A stretch of 64,000 nt of DNA, from contig NW_027488689.1 of assembly GCF_050948215.1 (NCBI RefSeq), positions 310,001 to 374,000 on the forward strand, in the 5' to 3' direction. The stretch is from Halictus rubicundus (Eukaryota > Arthropoda > Insecta > Hymenoptera > Halictidae). Both the position numbers and the translations under genes were made by a program. The notes beneath the pieces were generated by a model. It saw only the letters and a program-made list of their open reading frames with translations, was not told the DNA's origin and did not search any database. The number at the start of each line of letters is the position of its first letter. The first letter of the stretch is position 1. This document shows, piece after piece, positions 40,050 through 52,164 of this stretch.

Positions 40050-41574
40050 TCGGATAGAGGATAGGATACGATAGAGGATAGTATAGGTTAGAGGATAGGA
40101 TAGGATAGAGAATAGTATAGGATAGATGATATTATAGGATAGAGGATAGGATAGGATAGAGGATAGGATCGGATAGAGGATAGGATACGATAGAGGATAG
40201 GATAGGATAGAGGACAGGATAGGGTAGAGTATAGGATACAGAATAGGATAGGATAGAGGATAGGATAGGATAGAGGATAGGATCGGATAGAGGATAGGAT
40301 AGGATAGAGGATAGTATAGGATAGAGGATAGGATAGGATAGAGAATAGTATAGGATAGATGATATTATAGGATGGAGGATAGGATAGGATAGAGGATAGG
40401 GTAGGTGATTGGATAGGATAAAGGATAGGAGACGATAGAAGATGGTATAGGATAGAGGATAAGATAGGATAGAGGATAGTATATTATAGATGATATTATA
40501 GGATAGAGGTTAGGATAGGATAGAGGATAGGAACGGATAGAGGATAGGATAGGGGATTGGATAGGATAGAGGATAGGATAGGATAGGCGGTAGGATAGGA
40601 TAGAGGATAGGATCGGATAGAGGATAGGATACGATAGAGGATAGTATAGGTTAGAGGATAGGGTAGGATAGAGAATAGTATAGAATAGATGATATTATAG
40701 GATAGAGGATAGGATAGGGTAGTGGTTATGATAGCGAATAGGATAGGATAGAGGATAGGATAGGATAGAGGATAGGATCGGATAGAGGATAGGATACGAT
40801 AGAGGATAGGATAGAGGATAGGATAGAGGATTGGATAGGATAGAGCATATTACAGGATAGAGGATAGGATAGGATAGAGGATAGGAACGGATGGAGGATA
40901 GGATAGGGGACTGGATAGGGTAGAGGATAGGATATTATAGAGGATATTATAGGATAGAGGATTGGATAGGATAGAGGAGACGATATTATAGAGGATAGGA
41001 TAGGATAGAGGATAGGATCGGATAGAGGATAGGTTAGGGGATTGGATAGGATGGTGGATAGGATAGAGGATAGGATAGAGGATAGGATAGAGGATAGGAT
41101 AGAGGATAGGATAGAAGATTGGATAGGATAGAGAATAGTATAGGATAGATGATATTATAGGATAGAGGATAGGATAGGATAAAGGATACGATCGGATAGA
41201 GGATAGGATAGGGGATTGGATAGGATAGAGGATAGGATAGAGAATAGGATAGGATAGAGGATAGGATAGGATAGAGGATAGGATAGTGGATAGGATACGA
41301 TAGAGGATAGTATAGGATAGAGGATAGGATAGGATCTAAGATAGGATAGGATAGAGGATAGGAGAGGATTGAGGATAGGATAGGATAGTGGATAGGATAG
41401 GATAGAACAGACGATAGAGGATAGGATACAGAATAGGATAGGTTAGATGATAGTATAGGATAGAGGATAGGATAGAGGATACGATATTATAGAGGATAGG
41501 ATAGCATAGAGGATTGGATTGGGGATTGGATAGGAGAGACGATAGGAGACGATAGAGGATAGTATTGGATAGAG
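40050..41574 (+). repeat. Family 4, first partial copies
   Basis: Contains GTGGTTATGATAGCGAATAG at 40722, which recurs at 42530, 43259 and 44486. It also has a run of four 12-base monomers GAGGATAGGATA at 41066-41113. Otherwise ordinary monomers. No gene is present. Confidence 0.75.
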
Positions 41575-43513
41575 GATATGATAGGGTAGAGAATAGTATA
41601 ATATAGATGATATTATAGGATACAGGATAGGATCGGATAGAGGATAGGATAGGATAGAGGATAGGATAGGGTAGAGGATAGGATAGAGAATAGGATAGGA
41701 TAGAGGATAGGATAGGATAGAGGATAGGATCGGATAGAGGATAGGATAGGATAGAGGATAGAATAGGATAGAGGATAGGATAGGGTAGAGGATAGGATAG
41801 GGGATTGGATACGATAGAGGATAGGATAGGGTAGAGGATAGGATAGGATAGAGGATAGGATCGGATAGAGGATAGGGTAGGTGATTGGATAGGATAAAGG
41901 ATAGGAGACGATTGAGGATGGTATAGGATAGAGGATAAGATAGGATAGAGGATAGTATATTATAGATGATATTATAGGATAGAGGTTAGGATAGGATAGA
42001 GGATAGGAACGGATAGAGGATAGGATAGGGGATTGGATGGGATAGAGGATAGGATAGGATAGAGGATAGGATAGGATAGAGTAGAGGATACAGAATAGAG
42101 GATAGGATACGATAGAGGATAGTATAGGATAGAGGATAAGATAGTATAGAGAAAAGTATAGGATATATGATATTATAGGATAGAGGATAGGATAGGATAG
42201 AGGATAGGATCATATAGAGGATAGGATAGGTGATTGGATAGGATAGAGGATAGGATAGGGTAGAGGATAGTATAGGATAGAGGATAAGATAGTATAGAGA
42301 AAAGTATAGGATATATGATATTATAGGATAGAGGATAGGATCGGATAGAGGATAGGATAGGGGATTGGATGGGATAGAGGGTAGGATAGGATAGAGGATA
42401 GGATAGGATAGAGGATAGGATCGGATAGAGGATAGGATACGATAGAGGATAGTATAGGTTAGAGGATAGGGTAGGATAGAGAATAGTATAGGATAGATGA
42501 TATTATAGGATAGAGGATAGGATAGGATAGTGGTTATGATAGCGAATAGGATAGGATAGAGGATAGGATAGGATAGAGGATAGGATAGGATAGAGGATAG
42601 GATCGGATAGAGGATAGGATACGATATAGGATAGGATAGAGGATAGGATAGAGGATTGGATAGGATAGAGCATATTATAGGATAGAGGATAGGATAGGAT
42701 AGAGGATAGGAACGGATAGAGGATAGGATAGGGGACTGGATAGGGTAGAGGATAGGATATTATAGAGGATATTATAGGATAGAGGATTGGATAGGATAGA
42801 GGATACGATATTATAGAGGATAGGATAGGATAGAGGATAGGATCGGATAGAGGATAGGATAGGGGATTGGATAGGATAGAGGATAGGATAGAGGATAGGA
42901 TAGAGGATAGGATAGAGGATAGGATAGAGGATAGGATAGAGGATAGGATAGAGGATAGGATAGAAGATTGGATAGGATAGAGAATAGTATAGGATAGATG
43001 ATATTATAGGATAGAGGATAGGATAGGATAAAGGATAGGATCGGATAGAGGATAGGATAGGGGATTGGATAGGATAGAGGATAGGATAGAGAATAGGATA
43101 GGATAGAGGATAGGATAGGATAGAGGATAGGATATGATAGAGGATAGGTTCGGATAGAGGATAGGATACGATAGAGGATAGTATATGTTAGAGGATAGGG
43201 TAGGATGGAGAATAGTATAGGATAGATGATATTATAGGATAGAGGATAGGATAGGGTAGTGGTTATGATAGCGACTAGGATAGGATAGAGGATAGGATAG
43301 GATAGAGGATAGGATCGGATAGAGGATAGGATACGATATAGGATAGGATAGAGGATAGGATAGAGGATTGGATAGGATAGAGCATATTATAGGATAGAGG
43401 ATAGGATAGGATAGAGGATAGGAACGGATAGAGGATAGGATAGGGGACTGGATAGGGTAGAGGATAGGATATTATAGAGGATATTATAGGATAGAGGATT
43501 GGATAGGATAGAG
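41575..43513 (+). repeat. Family 4 unit, copy 1
   Basis: Starts near GAGAATAGTATAATATAG (41590). The downstream copy is at offset 1939, rising to 1956 after it gains one 17-base monomer near 43660. The last 300 bases (from about 43214) repeat 42485 onward at spacing 729, with GCGACTAGG in place of GCGAATAGG. Confidence 0.8.
42879..42962 (+). repeat. Seven 12-base monomers
   Basis: Seven perfect copies of GAGGATAGGATA, ending at GAAGATTGG. The paralogous run at 44835-44918 also has seven. Runs at 23582, 24601, 29204 and 41066 end at the same GAAGATTGG but have four. Confidence 0.9.
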
Positions 43514-45170
43514 GATATGATAGGGTAGAGAATAGTATAATATAGATGATATTATAGGATACAGGATAGGATCGGATAGAGGATAGGATAGGATAGAGGA
43601 TAGGATAGGGTAGAGGATAGGATAGAGAATAGGATAGGATAGAGGATAGGATAGGATAGAGGATAGGATAGGATAGAGGATAGGATCGGATAGAGGATAG
43701 GATAGGATAGAGGATAGAATAGGATAGAGGATAGGATAGGGTAGAGGATAGGATAGGGGATTGGATACGATAGAGGATAGGATAGGGTAGAGGATAGGAT
43801 AGGATAGAGGATAGGATCGGATAGAGGATAGGGTAGGTGATTGGATAGGATAAAGGATAGGAGACGATTGAGGATGGTATAGGATAGAGGATAAGATAGG
43901 ATAGAGGATAGTATATTATAGATGATATTATAGGATAGAGGTTAGGATAGGATAGAGGATAGGAACGGATAGAGGATAGGATAGGGGATTGGATGGGATA
44001 GAGGATAGGATAGGATAGAGGATAGGATAGGATAGAGTAGAGGATACAGAATAGAGGATAGGATACGATAGAGGATAGTATAGGATAGAGGATAAGATAG
44101 TATAGAGAAAAGTATAGGATATATGATATTATAGGATAGAGGATAGGATAGGATAGAGGATAGGATCATATAGAGGATAGGATAGGTGATTGGATAGGAT
44201 AGAGGATAGGATAGGGTAGAGGATAGTATAGGATAGAGGATAAGATAGTATAGAGAAAAGTATAGGATATATGATATTATAGGATAGAGGATAGGATCGG
44301 ATAGAGGATAGGATAGGGGATTGGATGGGATAGAGGGTAGGATAGGATAGAGGATAGGATAGGATAGAGGATAGGATCGGATAGAGGATAGGATACGATA
44401 GAGGATAGTATAGGTTAGAGGATAGGGTAGGATAGAGAATAGTATAGGATAGATGATATTATAGGATAGAGGATAGGATAGGGTAGTGGTTATGATAGCG
44501 AATAGGATAGGATAGAGGATAGGATAGGATAGAGGATAGGATAGGATAGAGGATAGGATCGGATAGAGGATAGGATACGATATAGGATAGGATAGAGGAT
44601 AGGATAGAGGATTGGATAGGATAGAGCATATTATAGGATAGAGGATAGGATAGGATAGAGGATAGGAACGGATAGAGGATAGGATAGGGGACTGGATAGG
44701 GTAGAGGATAGGATATTATAGAGGATATTATAGGATAGAGGATTGGATAGGATAGAGGATACGATATTATAGAGGATAGGATAGGATAGAGGATAGGATC
44801 GGATAGAGGATAGGATAGGGGATTGGATAGGATAGAGGATAGGATAGAGGATAGGATAGAGGATAGGATAGAGGATAGGATAGAGGATAGGATAGAGGAT
44901 AGGATAGAGGATAGGATAGAAGATTGGATAGGATAGAGAATAGTATAGGATAGATGATATTATAGGATAGAGGATAGGATAGGATAAAGGATAGGATCGG
45001 ATAGAGGATAGGATAGGGGATTGGATAGGATAGAGGATAGGATAGAGAATAGGATAGGATAGAGGATAGGATAGGATAGAGGATAGGATATGATAGAGGA
45101 TAGGTTCGGATAGAGGATAGGATACGATAGAGGATAGTATAGGTTAGAGGATAGGGTAGGATAGAGAATA
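43514..45170 (+). repeat. Family 4 unit, copy 2
   Basis: Second copy of 41575-43213, with markers 1956 bases downstream (GTGGTTATG 44486, 12-base run 44835-44918). It departs from copy 1 near 45170. Confidence 0.8.
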
Positions 45171-46620
45171 GGATAGGATAGAGGATAGGATAGGATAGAG
45201 GATAGGATCGGATAGGGGATAGGATAGGGGATTGGATAGTATAGAGGATACGATGGGATAGAGGATATTATAGGATAGAGGATAGGATAGGATAGAGAAT
45301 AGTATAGGATAGATAATATTATAGGATAGAGGATAGGATAGGGTACAGGATAGGATAGAGAATGAGATAGGATAGAGGATTGGATAGGATAGAGGATATT
45401 ATAGGATAGAGGATAGGATAGGATGGAGCATGCGATATTATAGAGGATAGGATAGGATAGAGGATAGGATCGGATAGAGGATAGGATAGGATAGAGGATT
45501 GGATAGAATAGAGGATAGGACAGGATAGAGAATAGTATAGGATAGATGATATTATAGGATAGAGGATAGGATAGGATAGAGGATAGTATAGGATAGAGGA
45601 TAGGATAGAGGATACGATATTATAGAGGATAGGATAGCATAGAGGATTGGATAGGTGATTGGATAGGAGAGACGATAGGAGACGATAGAGGATAGTATTG
45701 GATAGAGGATATGATAGGGTAGAGAATAGTATAGGATAGATGATGTTATAGGATAGAGGATAGGATCGGATAGAGGATAGGATAGGGTAGAGGATAGGAT
45801 CGGATAGAGGATAGGATAGGGGATTGGATAGGACAGAGGATAGGATAGGATAGAGAATAGGATAGGATAGAGGATAGGATAGGATAGAGGATAGGATAGG
45901 GTAGAGGATAGGATAGGATAGGGTAGAGGATAGGATAGGATAGAGGATAGGATAGGATACAGGATAGGATCGGATAGAGGATAGGATACGATAGAGGATA
46001 GTATAGGATAGAGGGTAGGATAGGATAGAGAATAGTATAGGATAGATGATATTATAGGATAGAGGATAGGATAGGGTAGAGGATAGGATAGGATAGAGGA
46101 TAGGATAGGATAGAGGATAGGATAGGGAAGAGGATAGGATAGAGAATAATATAGGATGGATGATATTATAGGATAGAGGATAGGATAGGATAGCGGATAG
46201 AATAGGGTAGAGTATAGGATACAGAATAGGATAGGATAGAGGATAGGATAGGATAGAGGATAGGATCGGATAGAGAATAGGATACGATAGAGGATAGTAT
46301 AGGATAGAGGATAGGATAGGATAGAGAATAGTATAGGATAAATGCTATTATAGGATAGAGGATAGGATCGGATAGAGGATAGGATACGATAGAGGATAGG
46401 ATAGGCTAGAGGATACGATATTATAGAGGATAGGATAGGATAGAGGATAGGATCGGATAGAGGATAGGATAGGGGATTGGATAGGATAGAGGATAGGATA
46501 GGATAGAGGATAGGGTAGGATAGAGGATAGGATAGGATAGGGTAGAGTATAGGATACAGAATAGGATAGGATAGAGGATAGGATAGGATAGAGGATAGGA
46601 TACGATGGAGGATATTATAG
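45171..46620 (+). repeat. Family 5, leading part
   Basis: Monomers with markers GAATGAGATAGG (45361), GGAGCATGCGATATTATAG (45424) and a segment resembling family 4 near 45600-45730. From 46543 it carries GATACGATGGAGGATATT, which recurs at 1942-base and then 1414-base spacing. No gene is present. Confidence 0.7.
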
Positions 46621-48014
46621 GATAGAGGATAGGATAGGATAGAGAATAGTATAGGATAGATGATATTATAGGATAGAGGATAGGATAGGATAGAGGATAG
46701 GATCGGATAGAGGATAGAATAGGGGATTGGGTAGTATAGAGGAGAGGATAGGATAGAGGATAGGATAGGGTGGAGGATATCATAGAGAATAGGATAGGAT
46801 AGAGGATATGATAGGATAGAGGATAGGATCGGATAGAGGATAGGATACGATAGAGGATAGTATAGGATAGAGGATAGGATAGGATAGAGAATATTATAGG
46901 ATACAGAATAGGATAGGATAGAGGATAGGATAGGATAGAGGATAGGATCGGATAGAGAATAGGATACGATAGAGGATAGTATAGGATAGAGGATAGGATA
47001 GGGGATTGGATAGTATAGAGGATAGGATACGATAGAGGATAGGATAGGATAGAGGATAGGATAGGGTAGAGGATAGGATAGGATAGGATAGAGGATAGAA
47101 TAGGGTAGAGGATAGGATAGGATAGGATAGGATAGAGGATAGGATAGGGTAGAGGATAGGATAGGATAGGATAGAGGATAGAATAGGGTAGAGGATAGGA
47201 TAGGATAGGATAGTATAGAGGATAGGATAGGGTAGAGGATAGGATCGTATAGAGGATAGGATAGTTGATTGGATAGGATAGAGGATAGTATAGTATAGAG
47301 GATAGGACAGGATAGAGAATAGTATAGGATAGATGACATTAAAAGAAAGAGGATAGGATAGGATAGAGGATAGGATCGTATAGAGGATAGGATAGGTGAT
47401 TGGATAGGATAGAGGATAGGATACAGTAGAGGATATTATAGAGGATAGGATAGGATAGAGGATAGGATAGGATAGAGGATGGGATCGGATAGAGGATAGG
47501 ATAGGGGATTGGATAGGATAGAGGATAGGATAGGGTAGAGGATAGGATAGGATAGAGGATAGGATAGGATAGAGGATAGGATAGGGAAGAGGATAGGATA
47601 GAGAGTAATATAGGATGGATGATATTATAGGATAGAGGATAGGATAGGATAGCGGATAGAATAGGGTAGAGTATAGGATACAGAATAGGATAGGATAGAG
47701 GATAGGATAGGATAGAGGATAGGATCGGATAGAGAATAGGATACGATAGAGGATAGTATAGGATAGAGGATAGGATAGGATAGAGAATAGTATAGGATAA
47801 ATGCTATTATAGGATAGAGGATAGGATCGGATAGAGGATAGGATACGATAGAGGATAGGATAGGCTAGAGGATACGATATTATAGAGGATAGGATAGGAT
47901 TGAGGATAGGATCGGATAGAGGATAGGATAGGGGATTGGATAGGATAGAGGATAGGATACGATAGAGGATAGGATAGAGGATAGGATAGGATAGAGGATA
48001 GGATAGGGGATTGG
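46621..48014 (+). repeat. Family 5 segment, copy 1 of a 3766-base-spaced pair
   Basis: Matches 50387-51780 at offset 3766: GTGGAGGATATCATAGAG at 46770 and 50536, TGACATTAAAAGAAAGAGG at 47334 and 51100. Differences are single bases, for example GGACAGG against GAACAGG near 47308. Inside, an 83-base repeat (47091, 47174) differs from its neighbour by one GGATA. Confidence 0.8.
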
Positions 48015-49979
48015 ATAGTATAGAGGATAGGATAGGATAGAGGATAGGATAGGGGATTGGATAGTATAGAGGATAGGATACGATAGAGGATAGTATAGGA
48101 TAGAGGATAGGATAGGATAGAGAATATTATAGGATACAGAATAGGATAGGATAGAGGATAGGATAGGATAGAGGATAGGATCGGATAGAGAATAGGATAC
48201 GATAGAGGATAGTATAGGATAGAGGATAGGATAGGGGATTGGATAGGATAGAGGATAGGATACGATAGAGGATAGGATAGGATAGAGGATAGGATAGGGT
48301 AGAGGATAGGATAGGATAGGATAGAGGATAGAATAGGGTAGAGGATAGGATAGGATAGGATAGGATAGAGGATAGGATAGGGTAGAGGATAGGATCGTAT
48401 AGAGGATAGGATAGTTGATTGGATAGGATAGAGGATAGGATAGGATAGAGGATAGGGTAGGATAGAGGATAGGATAGGATAGGGTAGAGTATAGGATACA
48501 GAATAGGATAGGATAGAGGATAGGATAGGATAGAGGATAGGATACGATGGAGGATATTATAGGATAGAGGATAGGATAGGATAGAGAATAGTATAGGATA
48601 GATGATATTATAGGATAGAGGATAGGATAGGATAGAGGATAGGATCGGATAGAGGATAGGATAGGGGATTGGGTAGTATAGAGGAGAGGATAGGATAGAG
48701 GATAGGATAGGGTGGAGGATATCATAGAGAATAGGATAGGATAGAGGATATGATAGGATAGAGGATATGATCGGATAGAGGATAGGATACGATAGAGGAT
48801 AGTATAGGATAGAGGATAGGATAGGATAGAGAATATTATAGGATACAGAATAGGATAGGATAGAGGACAGGATAGGATAGAGGATAGGATCGGATAGAGA
48901 ATAGGATACGATAGAGGATAGTATAGGATAGAGGATAGGATAGGGGATTGGATTGTATAGAGGATAGGATACGATAGAGGATAGGATAGGATAGAGGATA
49001 GGATAGGGTAGAGGATAGGATAGGATAGGATAGAGGATAGAATAGGGTAGAGGATAGGATAGGATAGAAAATAGTATAGTATAGATGATATTAAAAGATA
49101 GAGGATAGGATAGGATAGAGGATAGGATCGTATAGAGGATAGGATAGGGGATTGGATAGTATAGAGGATAGGACAGGATAGAGGATAGGATAGGATAGAG
49201 GATCGGATAGGATAGAGGATAGGATAGGATAGAGGATAGGATTAGGATAGAGGATAGGATACGATAGGATAGAGGATAGGATAGGATAGAGGATAGTATA
49301 GGATAGATGATATTATAGGATAGAGGATAGGATAGGATAGAGGATAGGATCGGATAGAGGATAGGATAGGGGATTGGGTAGTATAGAGGAGAGGATAGGA
49401 TAGAGGATAGGATAGGATAGAGGATAGGATAGAGAATAGGATAGGATAGAGGATATGATAGGATAGAGGATAGGATCGGATAGAGGATAGGATACGATAG
49501 AGGATAGTATAGGATAGAGGATAGGATAGGATAGAGAATATTATAGGATACAGAATAGGATAGGATAGAGGATAGGATAGGATAGAGGATAGGATCGGAT
49601 AGAGAATAGGATACGATAGAGGATAGTATAGGATAGAGGATAGGATAGGGGATTGGATAGGATAGAGGATAGGATACGATAGAGGATAGGATAGGATAGA
49701 GGATAGGATAGGGTAGAGGATAGGATAGGATAGGATAGAGGATAGAATAGGGTAGAGGATAGGATAGGATAGGATAGGATAGAGGATAGGATAGGGTAGA
49801 GGATAGGATCGTATAGAGGATAGGATAGTTGATTGGATAGGATAGAGGATAGGATAGGATAGAGGATAGGGTAGGATAGAGGATAGGATAGGATAGGGTA
49901 GAGTATAGGATACAGAATAGGATAGGATAGAGGATAGGATAGGATAGAGGATAGGATACGATGGAGGATATTATAGGAT
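48015..49979 (+). repeat. Family 5, middle part
   Basis: Repeats 46.5-47.2 kb at offset 1942 (GTGGAGGATATCATAG at 48712). Its own start recurs at 49.9 kb at offset 1414. A variant GATATTAAAAGATAGAGG near 49088 corresponds to the GACATTAAAAGAAAG marker. No gene is present. Confidence 0.7.
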
Positions 49980-50819
49980 AGAGGATAGGATAGGATAGAG
50001 AATAGTATAGGATAGATGATATTATAGGATAGAGGATAGGATAGGTTAGAGGATAGGATCGGATAGAGGATAGAATAGGGGATTGGGTAGTATAGAGGAG
50101 AGGATAGGATAGAGGATAGGATAGGGTGGAGGATATCATAGAGAATAGGATAGGATAGAGGATATGATAGGATAGAGGATAGGATCGGATAGAGGATAGG
50201 ATACGATAGAGGATAGTATAGGATAGAGGATAGGATAGGATAGAGAATATTATAGGATACAGAATAGGATAGGATAGAGGATAGGATAGGATAGAGGATA
50301 GGATCGGATAGAGAATAGGATACGATAGAGGATAGTATAGGATAGAGGATAGGATAGGGGATTGGATAGTATAGAGGATAGGATACGATAGAGGATAGGA
50401 TAGGATAGAGAATAGTATAGGATAGATGATATTATAGGATAGAGGATAGGATAGGTTAGAGGATAGGATCGGATAGAGGATAGAATAGGGGATTGGGTAG
50501 TATAGAGGAGAGGATAGGATAGAGGATAGGATAGGGTGGAGGATATCATAGAGAATAGGATAGGATAGAGGATATGATAGGATAGAGGATAGGATCGGAT
50601 AGAGGATAGGATACGATAGAGGATAGTATAGGATAGAGGATAGGATAGGATAGAGAATATTATAGGATACAGAATAGGATAGGATAGAGGATAGGATAGG
50701 ATAGAGGATAGGATCGGATAGAGAATAGGATACGATAGAGGATAGTATAGGATAGAGGATAGGATAGGGGATTGGATAGTATAGAGGATAGGATACGATA
50801 GAGGATAGGATAGGATAGA
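49980..50819 (+). repeat. 410-base tandem pair
   Basis: Two adjacent units (about 49980-50389 and 50390-50819). GTGGAGGATATCATAG lies at 50126 and 50536, and the rare GGATAGGTTAGAGGATAGG occurs in both. The second unit also starts the 3766-spaced copy of 46621-48014. Confidence 0.8.
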
Positions 50820-52164
50820 GGATAGGATAGGGTAGAGGATAGGATAGGATAGGATAGAGGATAGAATAGGGTAGAGGATAGGATAGGATAGGATAGGATA
50901 GAGGATAGGATAGGGTAGAGGATAGGATAGGATAGGATAGAGGATAGAATAGGGTAGAGGATAGGATAGGATAGGATAGTATAGAGGATAGGATAGGGTA
51001 GAGGATAGGATCGTATAGAGGATAGGATAGTTGATTGGATAGGATAGAGGATAGTATAGTATAGAGGATAGAACAGGATAGAGAATAGTATAGGATAGAT
51101 GACATTAAAAGAAAGAGGATAGGATAGGATAGAGGATAGGATCGTATAGAGGATAGGATAGGTGATTGGATAGGATAGAGGATAGGATACAGTAGAGGAT
51201 ATTATAGAGGATAGGATAGGATAGAGGATAGGATAGGATAGAGGATGGGATCGGATAGAGGATAGGATAGGGGATTGGATAGGATAGAGGATAGGATAGG
51301 GTAGAGGATAGGATAGGATAGAGGATAGGATAGGATAGAGGATAGGATAGGGAAGAGGATAGGATAGAGAATAATATAGGATGGATGATATTATAGGATA
51401 GAGGATAGGATAGGATAGCGGATAGAATAGGGTAGAGTATAGGATACAGAATAGGATAGGATAGAGGATAGGATAGGATAGAGGATAGGATCGGATAGAG
51501 AATAGGATACGATAGAGGATAGTATAGGATAGAGGATAGGATAGGATAGAGAATAGTATAGGATAAATGCTATTATAGGATAGAGGATAGGATCGGATAG
51601 AGGATAGGATACGATAGAGGATAGGATAGGCTAGAGGATACGATATTATAGAGGATAGGATAGGATAGAGGATAGGATCGGATAGAGGATAGGATAGGGG
51701 ATTGGATAGGATAGAGGATAGGATACGATAGAGGATAGGATAGAGGATAGGATAGGATAGAGGATAGGATAGGGGATTGGATAGAGAATATGATAGGATA
51801 GATGAGAGTATAGGATGGAGGATAGGATAGACAATAGGATAGGATAGAGGATAGAATAGGATAGAGTATAGGATCGGATAGAAGATAGGATAGGGGATTG
51901 GATAGGATAGAGGATAGGATAGGATAGAGGATAGGATAATATAGAGGATCGGATAGGATAGAGGATAGGATAGGATAGGATAGATGATAGTATAGGATAG
52001 AGAATAGGATACGATAGATGATAGTATAGGATGGAGGATAGGATAGGGTAGAGGATAGGATAGAGAATAGGATAGGATAGAGGATAGGATAGGATACAGG
52101 ATAGGATAGGATAGCGAATAGTATAGGATAGATGATATTATAGGATAGAGGATAGGATAGGATA
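50820..52164 (+). repeat. Family 5 segment, copy 2, and exit
   Basis: Up to 51780 this completes the copy of 46621-48014. After that the sequence changes to GGATAGAGAATATGATAGG and ordinary monomers, with GATGAGAGTATAGG near 51802, until the 3395-base repeat begins. No gene is present. Confidence 0.75.

Noticed and set aside
48127..51105. A 992-codon minus-strand open frame, and similar frames at 50660-53317, 52390-54216, 55785-57611 and elsewhere
   Set aside because: Pure translation of the satellite. All three minus-strand frames give the same 17-residue repeat, frames overlap each other on the same strand, and no start context, domain or non-repeat sequence is present.
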